Part shown: piece by piece, positions 23,481-35,960 of the stretch | Numbering within the stretch: the stretch's first letter is position 1 | How the letters are laid out: the number at the start of each line of letters is the position of its first letter | Assembly: GCA_949130495.1 (NCBI GenBank) | Contig: OX422207.1 | Span: forward strand, 705,780,456 to 705,844,455 | DNA from: Sambucus nigra | Taxonomy: Eukaryota; Streptophyta; Magnoliopsida; Dipsacales; Adoxaceae | Direction: 5' to 3' | Length of the DNA stretch: 64,000 nucleotides | Notes under the pieces: generated by a model | Database searches by the model: none | Seen by the model: only the letters and a program-made list of their open reading frames with translations | Told to the model about the DNA's origin: nothing | Translations under genes and position numbers: made by a program

Positions 23481-23957
23481 TTCCTGTATAGAATGGTTCT
23501 TCTCCGGGCTAAAAACTCTTATTCACTTCTTCACATGTTTAACCTCCTTATTAACATTAAGCTCATGGCATTGGAAATTTGGGTCTATGCCTGGCATATC
23601 TTCATGACTCCATGCAAACACTTATTTTCTTTGCCTCAACAAAGTCACTAACTCTTGTTTAAGAAATGGTTCCAATGATGTTTCTATTTGAGTTGTTCAT
23701 TCTGGTTTATCATCGTCTAGAACAATGCTTTCTATTGCCTCCATTACTTGGCCTTTTACAAGCTCAGATTCATCTCGTGGATCTAAGGTTTCAACCTCAG
23801 ATTTTCTATTCATCTCAGATATGTCTGTTTGATAAGTGGTTATTTTCTTATTTGTATCCTATATATCTCCTTCTTCGGTTGAGGAATAATATCACTCCTA
23901 AGCTATTTTATGATCACCTTTCACTAATCTAACTCCGAAGTTAGTTAGGAACTTCAG

Positions 23958-24296
23958 TCATTGATGAACAACAGAGGGTACAACTTTGAATATCTTCAGA
24001 CCAACTCTTCTCATGATCATATTATAGGATGAATGAACATTTTTGTCCATTATGAAGAATCTCACTTTTTTTGTCTTGCTCATCGGCCATGTCCTGATCA
24101 ACAAATGTAGTTTGATTATTCCCAGTGAAAATACTTTCTCGCCAGAAAATCCAATGAGTGGCCTATGGTAAGGCTCCAGTTGGTTGAGTTTTAATCCCAA
24201 ACTATCAAAACATAGATAAAATATGATGTTTGCCAAACTGCCGTTATCCACTAATGTTATTGCCACCAGTACTTTTTTCATCCTGACTCTAATCAC
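23958..24296 (-). pseudogene. Aspartic protease of Tat element
   Basis: The segment ITLVDNGSLANIIF (about 24258-24217) carries the DNGS/DTGS-type active site usual in Tat elements, followed by GFSGE and a C-terminal part with SSYNMIMRR near 24025. The frame is open for 112 codons; flanking frames are broken. Confidence 0.8.
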
Positions 24297-24559
24297 TAAA
24301 GGATCATCATGAGAATATAATACTCTAGATAGATCATTTTTGGAAAAGACAATTATGAGCTTATCCTTGTTAACCTTTCTTGGTCGATCTTCCTCGGCGA
24401 GATTGATTCGCTGAATATAGGAACAAGCTTAGGCCTCATTGAGGTAAGCTTTCCTTTATTCTGTATGATCTCCTCCTCCTGCATCCCCACCTGTAATCAT
24501 GTGGTATCTAAAACTGAGTGTGAATACCTCACGTTCCAATTATCTAGGCTTCTTATGGA

Positions 24560-26280
24560 GATCATGATCATCTTCTAGATGTTCTTCATGGTTCTTCTTC
24601 TTATCTTCTTTAGTCTTAAGTGGTGATTTAGATCTCTCTTGACATCTACTTCTAGTTCTTCCACCAGCCTGTTGATCAACATATCTATCCAACTTTCCTC
24701 TTAGGATGAGTTCTTCTATCTCATTCTAGAGAGCAGTACACCGATTGGTAGTGTGACCATGATCTTTGCAAAACTCACAATACTTGAACTTATCCCTCTT
24801 ATCAGTAGGTGACCTTAACTTTTCAGGCTAACTCAAATTATTGTTGTGCCTGATTCCCTCCAACACATGATGTATGTCCACCGTTAAGCGAGTGTAATTA
24901 GTGAATTTCCTAAGCCGGTCTAGGCTTTCTTTTACTTTCGAACTCCTATGCTCATTGTGATTCTTTTGCTCCTTTTTATCTGACTTCCCTTCTATTTTTA
25001 CTCTCGCTTTTGCATCTGAATTATTTTTAGCAGTCGTAGCTTACTCGGTGTTTGTAATCTTTCTTAGCTTATCCATCAATTATGTCATCATCTTTAGGGG
25101 GATCTTTTATCGAAGTATAATATAATTTATCAAGGATCAAACCACTCATGAGGCCAGTTATTGTGGTCTTCTCTTCGTAATCAATGACTTCCAATTTCTT
25201 GTTGTTGAATTGAGTTATGTAGTCCCTGATTCATTTTCCTTCCTTATGTCTTACACTGAGAAAATGAGCTACTCGCTTCACAGGCTTTTCACCAAAGAAA
25301 AAATTACCAATGAATATCTCGGCGAGTTGTTGAAAGTTAGAATTCTGCCACCGAGGAAGGCTATTATACCATTTTTAAGTAGATCCAGTGATTATTCCTG
25401 AAAGTGCCCTACATCTCATCTCATCGGGAACTTCATAGATATCAACCACTGCTTAGTATTGTTATATATGAAGAATTATATCAGTTTTCCCATCATACTT
25501 GGAGTGACCACTAAAGCTTTAAACATGGCTAGCGTAGGTAAATCTACGATGATTTGCACAAAGGGGGATCCCTTTATAAAACTTCTTTGGAGGGGATTCT
25601 TGGTCTTGGCCATTTCTCCCAATTTGTCTTCCAAACGTTGAATGGAACCTTTCCAAGCGTCACTTCCAGCACAAGATCTATGGGTGGCATCTTTTTTATA
25701 CCGACCAACAGATCGTGTTAAACTTTCTTCTTGCGAACCTTCCCACTGACTGGATCTATCAGTTCATCGGGTGCTTAACCTGGATTGGTCTCAACCTTCC
25801 CTTAAATCACTTGATCATCGATTATTTCTAGACACATCCCATAGGGCATTTCCCCGGGGTCCCGAAAAATCGAAAGGAGAGGCGCTACTTAGCCTTTCTA
25901 AGGCACTCAATCTTTTTGGGATGAGGGACTGTCCATCAGTGTATTTAGTGATCCTAATTGAAGAAGTTACTCCAGGAAAATATAAAGGATCTCTTGAAGT
26001 TCTAGAACGGATATGCCTAACACTCCTTGATGGCGGCGGTGGCATAATCATTTGATTAAATTGTACATGAACTCCAATTTGCAGAGTTTGGTCTAACTGT
26101 CTTATAGTATCTAGCATAGCCTCTTGACCCTTGGCAAAACTAGCCAAAATTCATGTTAAATCATTAGTGTTTGGAGGGGAAGAGGGATTAGGTGTAATTC
26201 CCTCATTTTTTATACTTGATTCAGGAATTTCATCCACGGATGATGAATGAGTGAAAACATTTAGTAATATGTTCCCACAG
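24560..26280 (-). pseudogene. Gag of Tat element (broken)
   Basis: The N-terminal part is at 26147-25815 (ASFAKGQEAMLDTIRQLDQ; a TGA near 26160 interrupts an earlier start). The capsid-like part lies around 25440-25090 (RCRALSGIITGS, KWYNSLP, FFFGEKPVKRVAHFLSV), with frame changes. An intact CCHC knuckle CEFCKDHGHTTNRC lies near 24780-24740. It would package element RNA. No reading frame survives across it. Confidence 0.78.
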
Positions 26281-26287
26281 ACCAATC

Positions 26288-26780
26288 TGTTGATGCAAAA
26301 AACTATACTAGACTTAATTAATTGATCATAGATAACATAAGTAAAACAAACAATACACAAGACACAAGGAATTTTAAAGTGGTTCAACTCAATGGAATAG
26401 CCTACGTCCACTATTTTATATTGATTGCCTTGAGTTTTTTTTTCGATCCTCCGCTATGAGGGTGATACAAAGTATTTATAACCCAAGAGGGGTACTGATC
26501 ATTGTCGTGTGAATTGATGGAATACCTTTGTTTGTTAGGCATTTACATCAATACATAATGAGAATTAATTGTATGAAAGTTTTCGCTTCATTTGCAATAC
26601 AGGTTGTCGGACTGTTGTCGCTTTGTTATCAACGCAGGCGGTTGGTCGGGCTTCCCCACTGGTCTAGCTTCATTATTAGTTGGGCTTCTTTGCTATTCGG
26701 GCTGACTTGAACTTGTGCCACATTGGATTACACGTGATGTCTTGTGACTGGTCCATGTAGGGTGGTAAATTTTGGTATCA
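26288..26780 (-). repeat. 5' LTR of Tat element (493 bp)
   Basis: On the minus strand it starts TGATACCAAAATTTACC and ends GCATCAACA. TATAAATA at 26473-26480 (RC) is the likely promoter. The sequence after it (RC of about 26287-26270, gattggtctgtgggaac) should hold the primer site, but I could not match it to a particular tRNA. Confidence 0.85.
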
Positions 26781-26784
26781 ATAG

Positions 26785-28384
26785 TTGAATTCTTGGGTTT
26801 TTATGGTTTTGGTGGTGTAGGTTTGCATGTAGAAGTTATGAGATTATTTATATGTTATGTGGGATGCGAACACACTTATAAAAATTAGAAGATTTATAAA
26901 GGAGAACAATTATGTCATATTGAATATCATCACATGTTAAATAAATTAATATTATTGAATGAAATGAATTTTGTAGAAAAAAGCGATGGTGCTAGTAATT
27001 GATTCAAATCAAATTGGGACTATCATGATAATATTGTCATGATGATTTATGATATTGTGTGGATTGTGGTTATTCACTTTTGCAATCGCGGGGACAAGGG
27101 GCTTTTGGGTGGTATATTTCTCACCTTGATTATAGTATGCTTACTAGGTATGGGACTAGTGGGTAGGCCTTGGTTATAGTTTATGCTTGCTAAGTATGGG
27201 ACTAGTTAGTGTAAATTCGTGGGGATTTTATATTCCGGGGGTGGGCTGATTTTTATGATTGATTTATTGTCCCATTAGTCTAGGCATGAGACAAGGACGT
27301 ATTTTATATTGGAAATTCATCTTATACGTAGGAAAGGATGTTTATGTGCTTTGGGGACCCTTAGGTATGAGACCAAGGGGTATTTTGAGGATCTCATCGA
27401 TTAAAAGGATGGTGTAAATTTTTAATTGTGAAATTCATAAAATGAGAATTAATGCCTACGATAAAAAAGATAGGTATTAAAACTTGTGGCGACATAATGT
27501 GCGGGGACTGAGAGTTTAAACAGGCCTGCTTGCGATTTATATCGTGTCGTGTGTGGAACCTTGTCAAATTGCGGGGGATTGACAGTTTAAACGGATTCGG
27601 TTGGCGTTTTGGCAAGGGGAAGTGTGACACTTTGGTGGATTACCACTCGAGGCGGGAGGACCACCATAATAAAAAGTGAGAATAATGATAATTTGGGTTG
27701 ACTTACTTAATTTAACACTTGGGGATTGTGGAATAATTAAAATGATATTGTTGTGATTTTTATAAGAATCTTTGGGGGTGGTTAGTAATTTATCTTTCCC
27801 GCGTTTAATTATATTCATTTAATTAAAATACTCTATTGTGATATTTATTGTGTATAATGCTATTGTCTGGGTTTACGGATCGTATTTGAGGGGAGTAGTG
27901 TGTATTCATGCTCGGGGCTCTGACCTCGTGCGTTGACTAACTTTTTCAGGATAAGTTTTGGAGAAGCTGCATAGGATTATCGGAGTTTCTCGTTCGGAGG
28001 TGCAACTGAAGCTTATTCATTTTTATCGAATTATTTAGTTAGACTTTCTTTTGAGTCGTATTTGATTATGAGACTTCATTTGGGTTTTATTGGAGCATTC
28101 GGTTCCAAAGTTGTATGAGGATTTCAGTTGGATTATTCACAGTTGATTATTACTCAGTTTTAATTAAATCATTTTTGGAGATTGGATTTATTCGAATTTT
28201 TAGCATGTGATGAATCTTTTATCGTTAAGTTGTTATTATCATTTAGGATTGATTAAAATATTTATCTTATGGATTGATTTAATTATGTCTCATATCTGTC
28301 TCATGCTAAGAATGATATTTTATTTAGTTCACACCCGACATAGTTTTGGGGGTGGCCGACGCTAGAATTAGGCGGGGTGTGACA
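26785..28384 (+). repeat. LTR copy 3 of tandem element, right fragment
   Basis: Resumes homology with LTR 1 from about 9496 and LTR 2 from about 12450 (TGGGTTTTTATGG onward) and ends GGCGGGGTGTGACA. It closes the tandem element. The next bases (cgtcg) belong to the neighbouring pol pseudogene. Confidence 0.85.
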
Positions 28385-29110
28385 CGTCGATGGTACCTTT
28401 GTATATGATATAGATCTTTTAGCCACCTTTCATCCAAGAGCATGAGTTATTCGTAGTGATTTTGATGCCACTCTTCTTCACTAACATTAATTTCGAGCAT
28501 AACCATATACCGGTATTTCAAGTTTGACAAGGAGAACTACTTCCACAGCGTGTACCAGAGAATAGGGAGTATCCCAAGTGGGTGTTCTGATACAAGTTCA
28601 GTAGACCCAAAGGGCATATGGTATCCGGTCGGCTAAATCTCTACAACATTCAGTAATCTTGCTAATAATGATCTTGAGACCTTTGTTAGAGACTTAGACA
28701 CTATTATTGGCTTGTGGCCAGTAATGAGAGGACTTGTGCCTTAGGATTCCATAATCGTCAACTAGCGCTGTGACCTCGTCTTCGAAATGGATCCCGTTGT
28801 CTAATACCAACTTGTGGGGGAATTCTATAGCAAAAAATGATGTTTTTTCAGATGATTTGTCTACTTTCTTCATATTCAGGACCCTGTATGACTTGGCTTC
28901 GACCCATTTTGTGAAGTAGTCAATGGTGACCAAGATTAATTTATGTCCACTTGATGCAATGGGAGTGACTTTCCTGATGATGTCTATGCCCCAGGTGGAA
29001 AGGGGCCAAGGAGAAGTCATGTTATAAAACTCTCAAGGAGGAAAGTGATGAAGGTTGACATACTATTGGCATTTGAGCCATCTTCTGAGGTAAGCAGTAC
29101 AGTCTTGCAC
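28385..29110 (-). pseudogene. Integrase of a second Tat/Ogre-like element
   Basis: Minus-strand frame 29020-28694 reads WPLSTWGIDIIRKVTP, then IDYFTKWVEAKSYRVL, LVLDNGIHF and HYWPQANNSV: the DDE core of Tat/Ogre integrases, with Asp, Asp and surrounding motifs but decayed ends. Downstream (28680-28500) is RIPYALWVY and TPYSLVHAVEVVLLV in broken frame. It is cut at 28385 by the tandem LTR element. Confidence 0.8.
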
Positions 29111-30292
29111 CATGGTGGTCTAATAATATTCTTCACGAATGATCTTCTTAGAAAGAATATAACCATTCATGAGGGACCCACATTCCTTACTATGAATCTT
29201 CAGCATTATGTCCTTGATTCTAGTCTTTGTTATGCAATACAAGTGGATTCTATCAAAATTTCTCTTAACTAATGATTTGTCACAGACGATGTACTGAGTA
29301 GACAACTTGGGAAGGGTCGCATAATCCTTCTTGTACACATCGCGAGGATACCTACCATGTTTGAAGATGTACCAAATACCATAGTACTACAATCTTGCAT
29401 TGTCTAGATCTTCTTTTGTAATGATCTTAATGTGGTATCTATGAGTGGGTGGTGCAACTTATTTTTACACAAAAAAGGGCCCATTGTTATTTCTTCAGGC
29501 ATGTCGATTATAGAGACTAAGGTCTTCAGTGCATTGGCTAGGCTATTCTTTAAGCAAGGAAGGTAATGGAAGGTGATATCTTTTAACAGGGAGAAAAACT
29601 CTTCTAGATGAGCGTGGAAAGGTAGAAGCTTCTCATTTTTGACTTTCCATTTTTTGAGGATCCGCCCTACAATGAGGGTTGAATCTCCATAGACATCTAT
29701 GTGTTTAAATATTATGTTAAAGGAAATTTTGAGTCCTATGGTACATGCCTCGTATTATGTCATGTTATTTGTGTAAGGGAAATTAAATTTGATGGAAATG
29801 AGGGTGTGATAATAATCGAAGGCAATTCGGAGTATCCCAATACCATGCCCTTTCTTGTTGAAAGTCCCGCCGAAGAACATCTACCATCTGAGATCCTCAT
29901 GATATGTGCAAAGGATGTTTTCTTTTGGGAATTCAAAAATCCAAAGCTCATCTCCCTTTATTGGATTATTGTCAAGGTAATCATAGATATCTCTCCCTTT
30001 CATATCATTCTGTGTGACGTATGTGATATCAAATTCGACCAGTAACATCAGCAGGCAGCCCATGCTTCTAGAAAAGGTAGGCTTCTCTATAAGGTACTTC
30101 ATTGGATCCATTCGAAATACCAGTCTGATAGGGAATGTGAGCATATAGTGTTAGAGCTTCTTCGAGACCCAGACTAAGGCGGCACATGCCTTCTTTAATG
30201 AGATATATTTTTTCTCATACCCGACCAACTTTTGACTAGTGTAGTAAATTTCTCTCTCCTTATGAGATTCCTCATTGTATTGGCTATCATAG
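29111..30292 (-). pseudogene. RNase H region and integrase N-terminus of second Tat/Ogre-like element
   Basis: The text PMKYLIEKPTFSRSMGCLL and EFDITYVTQNDMKGRDIYDYL (about 30105-29985) matches the RNase H to second RNase H linker of Tat elements; frames around 29950-29690 fit its second RNase H, heavily decayed. 29338-29120 gives the HHCC end and linker. The left part of RT is missing here because another element sits at 30293; it continues at 40740. Confidence 0.72.
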
Positions 30293-33105
30293 TGTGACAC
30301 CCCACCTAATTAAATACCGGGCGATCACTCCTTTATTAAATTAAAATCAAGGTGAACAGTTGGTTCATTCTTAGCATCACTGTCGTAAAAATAACTTTTC
30401 CAAATTTAACACCCTATTTAATTTAGCTAAGTGTCAAAACCATTTTTTTAAGCATTACTTTCCAATTTTATTTATTTATTTTATTAAACAATCAATCCAA
30501 TAATTTAACAATTAACAACCCAATCCCAGCATTTAAAACTTAATGTAAAACATACATGCTGAATAAATCCCAAAGTAACAGTACTAGAAATAACTGAAAT
30601 ACAAATGTCCCAATAAAACAGATAAATGGTGGAAAGGGCGACACATGCCTAATAAGGATAATGATAGAAGTGGAATCAAGTAAATGAAACCGTCTAAGCA
30701 AGTGACCTGCAACTCCCACCTAAGCTGCAGCACGTTCCTTTTAAGGGATCCTAAACAAGACGCCCCTGTGGCTGGGTACCTGTAATATATACATATAAAT
30801 CTATATACAAGAGAGAAAGAGGAATAGAAACGGGTCAGAGCCCGATAGTGTATATGATTTAAAAATTCGTTTAGCAAGTATTTAAATTGATACAGGCCAA
30901 TGCAACAACATATTAGTGCAACACTCTCTTGAGAAATTCTCGCCTCTCTTCTAATGTTCACTCCTATCGCACTAACCTTCCCAATGGTTTATCTCATCAT
31001 ATATCACACTATCATTCCCCAAGGATTTAACTTATCTTAGGTGACTCTCAAAATTTAAGATTTAACAACATCATGGTTTAAAAAGGATAATATCATTTAG
31101 TACAAAACGAGCATTTTAACTTTATTGATTCATAAAGTTTTTTTCAATATCATATTATACTTTTCAAAACAAGTATTTCCAATTTGAGTCATTATACATG
31201 TCTTACTTACCATAACACAGTAGGCAGTTTCCCATATTTCAGAAGTTCATATATTTATATTAAATACTCGTATAATATATATATTCTACCAGCACCCCAC
31301 ATCAAATTTTATGGTGCGGGCATACTCTGCTATCCAATCCCCATATCAATCGTACTAAAGGGAATACAAGTTCGGAATCACTCTCGAACTATATAAATAC
31401 ATACACAAACAATATTGAGGCGAAGCATAATTTTCAAGTCCAAGAGGTCAGTACATACCCTCACGTCTCTTAGGACCGTGACTACCGATTCGATAGCCTG
31501 TACCTAGGATTTCTATCTTCTAGGGTACGAGTCAATATCTCCCATAAGGCACACGAGATAAGATCGTCCCAGCACGGTAACCTCAGGGATAGCAAGTAGC
31601 ACTGGCATGATTTTCACAAGTATATAATATATGCATACACAATCATATAAATATACCACTTTTATTATATTAATTTAGGTTTATCGAATAACCCACATTC
31701 ACAACATTTATCCTTATTTTCCCATTATTATATATCAAGTATAATGGTTCGTTTCTAACTTTAATTCGAAGGGTTTTTCCAACTTACTACGTAACCCTCA
31801 TGGACTCTATTCTTCCAAATGTACAATTCGGTAGATATCCATTTATGTTCCAACGTAACTCTCTCTTACGCGTCTCTCCCCTTTAATATATACTTACATT
31901 ATCCCTTATGAAAAATATCCCAAAAATATAGATTTTGCCTTACATTAAAGGATTTTGAATTTTATTTTCAAAGATGAGAATTTCAAACGGTTTCGAGATC
32001 GGAATTAAAATGGAGTTTTAATTGAATTTTTATTATCTCTAAGAGTCCTCAAAACATAAAACTGTCTAGCAAAAAAAATATAAAAAAATATTGAACGGTC
32101 CGATCGAGCTAAATTTTTTTCTGTAGCTTCCTCTCGTCTTCAGCTAATTCTCTATAAAATTTCATCCAATTCCAACGGTCCGATCGAGCTGAATTTTTTT
32201 CTGTAGCTTCCTTTCCAATTTTTTTTAGTGTTTGTATCTGATTAGAACTTTTTTCTTAATCAAAATCTTAATCCTTTACATGACAAAGGGTTTCGAGAAT
32301 ATCATATAAATCATCACTACATGAAAATTTCCCATCTCAAATTGGGTTTTGCTTCCATAAATCTCATCTTCATAACTCCAAAACTGATATGGATGATGCA
32401 TCAACGAAATAAGCAAAATAAACACTTGCCTGGGATTTTCAGAAATTTGGTTTGGTGTTGAATTTGGTTTGGTTGCGTTCCCCGTCTCGCGATCTACGCG
32501 TTGGAGGTGGCGGCGGTGCAAACGGGTGACTTTTGAGCCTTGGAATGCCTTGAGAGCTTTCTCATCTCCTCTCCAATGTCCGTTCTAGTGTTTTGAGTTA
32601 TCTAACCCTAGGAGATAACCTAAACATCTGATATAACCCCTTTAATTTTCGTGGGTTTAATTACCCAAAAATACAAAATGCCTAAAATGCCCTCCCGGTG
32701 TACTAATTAGGCCTAAAAATGCCCCGAGACCCAAATCAAACTCCCGGGTATGCTTTTATGACTATCTCGACCGTTCCGGACGCGTTGGATCACTCAAAAC
32801 GACCATACGAATAACTTATAAAATATTTACTTATATTTATCAATATTAAGTCCCGACGCGACACGGGCGCGTCCCGACTCAAATTTCTAAAATTGTCATT
32901 TTATTCACTCGTGACATTTAATATGGCCACTATTATATATTACTTTTCTCATTAGTAATATTCAACAGATTTTCCCATAATTACTAATTCTCATCACGTT
33001 AATAATTATAACATAATTAATTTCTGGATTTTTATTAAATAATTAATTCACATTAAATTTAATAAATCCCCAAATTATTATAGCATAAAAATACGGGGTA
33101 TTACA
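30293..33105 (-). repeat. 3' LTR of Tekay-like element (2813 bp)
   Basis: On the minus strand it begins TGTAATACCCCGTATTTTTA and ends GGCGGGGTGTCACA. It is preceded by the purine tract AGGGGGGAAGTA (RC of 33106-33117). A TATA-like TTATATCAG lies near 32628-32637 (RC). A GC-rich, CpG-dense block sits at 32851-32880. A unit CGGTCCGATCGAGCT is duplicated at 32096-32110 and 32176-32190 with shared flanks. Confidence 0.9.
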
Positions 33106-33115
33106 TACTTCCCCC

Positions 33116-34625
33116 CTAATAACGGAATTTCATCCCGAAATTAGGAAAATAAGGCATACCTGGTAAGAACAAATCTGGATATCTCTCGCGCATATCGGCC
33201 TCGCGCTCCCAAGTGGATTCCTCCACATTATGATACTCCCACTGGACCCGTACAAGTGGAACTATCTTAGACCTCAATCTCCTCTCACTATAGTCTAGGA
33301 TAGCCATCGGTCTCTCCTCGTAAGAGCTGTCAGGCTGCAAGTCTATCTCATCTATCACGATGTGAGTATGGGCCATATCATCCCGAAGATACCGTCTGAA
33401 TGACGAGATGTGGAATACATCGTGAATGCGATGTAAATGCTCTGGTAGTCCCAATCTGTATGCTACCAGCCCAATCCTCTCGATAATGGGAAATGGTCCT
33501 ACGTACCTCGGGGCCAATTTCCCTTTCTTCCCTAACCTCATCACTCCTTTCATAGGAGATACACGCAGTAACACTTGGTCCCCCACATTAAACTCCCGGA
33601 AGAATCGTTTCGCATCGGCGTAGCTCTTCTGCCTGTCCCGGGCTACTCGAATGCGACTCTTGATCATCTCAATCCTCGCGGAGGTTTCCTGAATCACCTC
33701 TGGTCCTAGCAACTTGTTATCCCCCACCTCGAGCCAACAAGTTGGAGAACAACAAGGCCACACATACAAAGCCTCAAATGGAGCCATACCAATCGTAGAC
33801 TGATAAGAGTTATTATAAGCAAACTCTACCAGTAGAAGATGTGGTTCCCAACCTCCTCGAAAATCAAGAACACACATGCGTAGCATATCCTCTAACATCT
33901 GATTAGTACGCTCTGTCTGTTCATCTGTCTGTGGGTGATAAGCTGAAATCAGCCTCAACTCAGTACCCATAGCCTCCTGAAAGCTTTCCCAAAAATGTGA
34001 TACGAAAATCTTATCTCTATCTAACACAATATTCAGGGGCACCCCATGTAATCTGATAATCTCATAAATGAACAACTGAGCATACTGACCCATGGTATAA
34101 TCTGTCCCCACCGGCAGAAAATGAGCCAGCTTGGTCAAACGGTCTACAATCACCCAGATAGAGTCGTGGGCCCGCTGTGATGTAGGCAACCCTGTAATAA
34201 AATCCATGGAAATACTCTCCCACTTCCACGCGGGTACTTCCAATGGCTGAAGCAATCCTGACGATTTCTGATGGTCCACCTTCACCAGCTGGCAGGTAGA
34301 ACACTTGGACATGAACTCAGCAATGTCCTTCTTCATCCCACTCCACCAGTATTGCCTCCTCATATCCTGGTACATCTTATCTCCTCCAGGATGTACTACA
34401 AATTTGGACCCGTGAGATTGGGTCATCACTTCATGACGCAATTCTGCCCCTTCTGGAACCACTAATCTCCCATTAAACCTCAAACCCCCATCAGAACTAA
34501 CAGAATAGGACTCAGCACCCTCGGCTAAAAGTCGTACAATCTGTTCCTGGAAAAACGGGTCTGTGGTTTGGGCCTGTATTACCCTTGTAACAATCTCGGG
34601 TGTGATTATCATAACAGATATGAAG
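33116..34625 (-). pseudogene. Integrase and chromodomain of Tekay-like element
   Basis: Open for 498 codons from 34612 (MIITPEIVTRVIQ). HHCC: His pair around HGSKFVVHPGG and Cys pair in CSTCQLVK (about 34440-34260). The catalytic core has SMDFITGLP, VLDRDKIFVSHFW and QTERTNQMLEDML (about 34215-33890). It ends with a GPF-type region and a chromodomain-like tail (EYHNVEESTWEREADMRERYP, about 33245-33175). It is the best preserved gene in the window. The stop upstream (near 34643) separates it from RNase H. It ends next to the purine tract. Confidence 0.9.
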
Positions 34626-34642
34626 TAACGGGCTACTGCGTC

Positions 34643-35960
34643 CTAGTGACCCAGCTCCTTCCACTTCGCTATCCAGACGTCCTCTACCTCATTTACCGGT
34701 CTTCGGCTCAACGCATCAGCAACTACATTGGCTTTCCCTGGATGATACTGTATATCGAACTGATAGTCCTTCACAAACTCTAACCATCTGCGCTGGCGCA
34801 TATTCAGCTCTCGCTGAGTGAACAGGTACTGCAGTGATTTGTGATCTGTGAACCAACGGAACTTCTCCACCAATAAATAGTGTCTCCATATCCTCAATGA
34901 AAAGACGACCGCTGCTAACTCCAGGCCGTGGGCCGGGTAATTCTTGTCATGCGGCTTAAGCTTGTGGGAGTCAAAAGCTATAGCCTTCTCTTCCTGCTGA
35001 AGTACTCCCCCAAGTCCCCGTAAAGAGGCATCGGTGTAAACCAGGTACTCCACACCTGGCTTCGGTAAAGCAAGGACTGGTGCTGAAGTAAGCTTGTCTT
35101 TTAGATCATCGAAAGCCAATTGACAAGCATCATCCCAAACATATGGTACCCCTTTGCGAGTCAGGTTCGTCAATGGACCCGCTATTTTGGAGAATCCCCG
35201 AATGAATCTCCTGTAGTATCCGGCTAACCCCAAGAAACTATGCACTTCTGTCGGTGTCGTGGGCTGTCCCCACTCCCTCACCGCTGACACTTTACTCGGG
35301 TCAATGGCTATCCCCTGTTCAGAAACAACATGCCCCAAGAATTGTACCTCTTGCAACCAGAATCCACACTTCTCGTACTTAGCATACAACTGATGCTCTC
35401 GTAAAGTCTAAAGAACCTTCCTCAAGTGCTCGGCATGCTCCTCCTCGAAGTGTGAATATATCAAAATTTCATCTATGAAGACGATGATAAACTGATCCAA
35501 GAACTCTCTGAATACTCGGTTCATTAAGTCCATGAATACGGCTAGAGCATTTGTGAGACCAAATGGCATCACTCTGAAATCGTAAGACCCATATCTCGTC
35601 AAGAAGGAAGTCTTTGAAACGTCTTGCTCTCTAATACGTAGCTGATGGTACCCCGACCTCAGATCTATCTTCGAAAAGAAAGTTGCTCCCCTCAACTGGT
35701 CGTACAGATCATCGATTCGAGGCAACGGATACTTATTCTTTATTGTGACCTTGTTCAACTCCCGGTAGTCCACACATAACCTTAGTTAACCATCTCTCTT
35801 ATTCACAAACAAGACTGGAGCGCCCCAAGGTGAGGTACTCCTGCGAATGAAGCCCTGACCTAACAGCTGCTCTATCTGATCTCGTAACTCTCGCATCTCC
35901 GCCGGAGCCATACGGTATGGAGCGCGTGTTATAGGTCTCGTATCTGGAAATAAATCTATG
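34643..35960 (-). pseudogene. Reverse transcriptase and RNase H of Tekay-like element
   Basis: [15 protein letters not shown] (about 35920) starts [21 protein letters not shown] is near 35775. The catalytic box reads FIDE at 35468-35479 (RC) instead of FIDD, so the second Asp is Glu. Stops: TAA near 35787 (after VNKRDG) and TAG at 35408-35410 (former Gln). RNase [12 protein letters not shown] near 35045, [16 protein letters not shown] near 34915, [15 protein letters not shown] near 34850, [11 protein letters not shown] near 34730. RT copies element RNA; this copy would probably be inactive. Confidence 0.92.

Larger units (their letters stand above)
15302..26780 (-). mobile_element. Tat lineage Ty3/gypsy element with antisense gene
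   Basis: An 11.5-kb element on the minus strand, nested in LTR 3 of the tandem element. Order on its own strand: 5' LTR (26780-26288), gag, protease, RT, RNase H, a second archaeal-type RNase H, integrase, a 32-bp tandem array, a gene on the opposite strand, purine tract, 3' LTR. The dual RNase H, the DNGS protease and the lack of a chromodomain place it in the Tat lineage (Retand/TatII-like). All frames are broken. The 3' LTR lacks the first 54 bp present in the 5' LTR, at the same border where host LTR sequence is missing. Confidence 0.88.
8698..28384 (+). mobile_element. Tandem non-autonomous LTR element: LTR-INT-LTR-INT-LTR, third LTR split
   Basis: Three LTR copies (8698, 11654, 14572) alternate with two internal regions of 565 and 566 bp. 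This is a dimer sharing its middle LTR. Each internal region starts with a Met-tRNA primer-site remnant and ends with a purine tract just before the next TGTAACACC. No gag or pol is left, only about 200 bp resembling a chromovirus 3' end (TTTTGAGGACGAAATTCC). The third LTR is interrupted at 15301 and resumes near 26785. Outer flanks (8693-8697 and 28385-28389) share no obvious duplication, so the dimer probably arose by unequal recombination or later loss. Confidence 0.85.

Noticed and set aside
30584..30961. 125-codon minus-strand frame in an LTR, and its copy near 38132-38597
   Set aside because: Present in both LTR copies with different breaks and no domain. It is most likely an accidental frame in LTR sequence.
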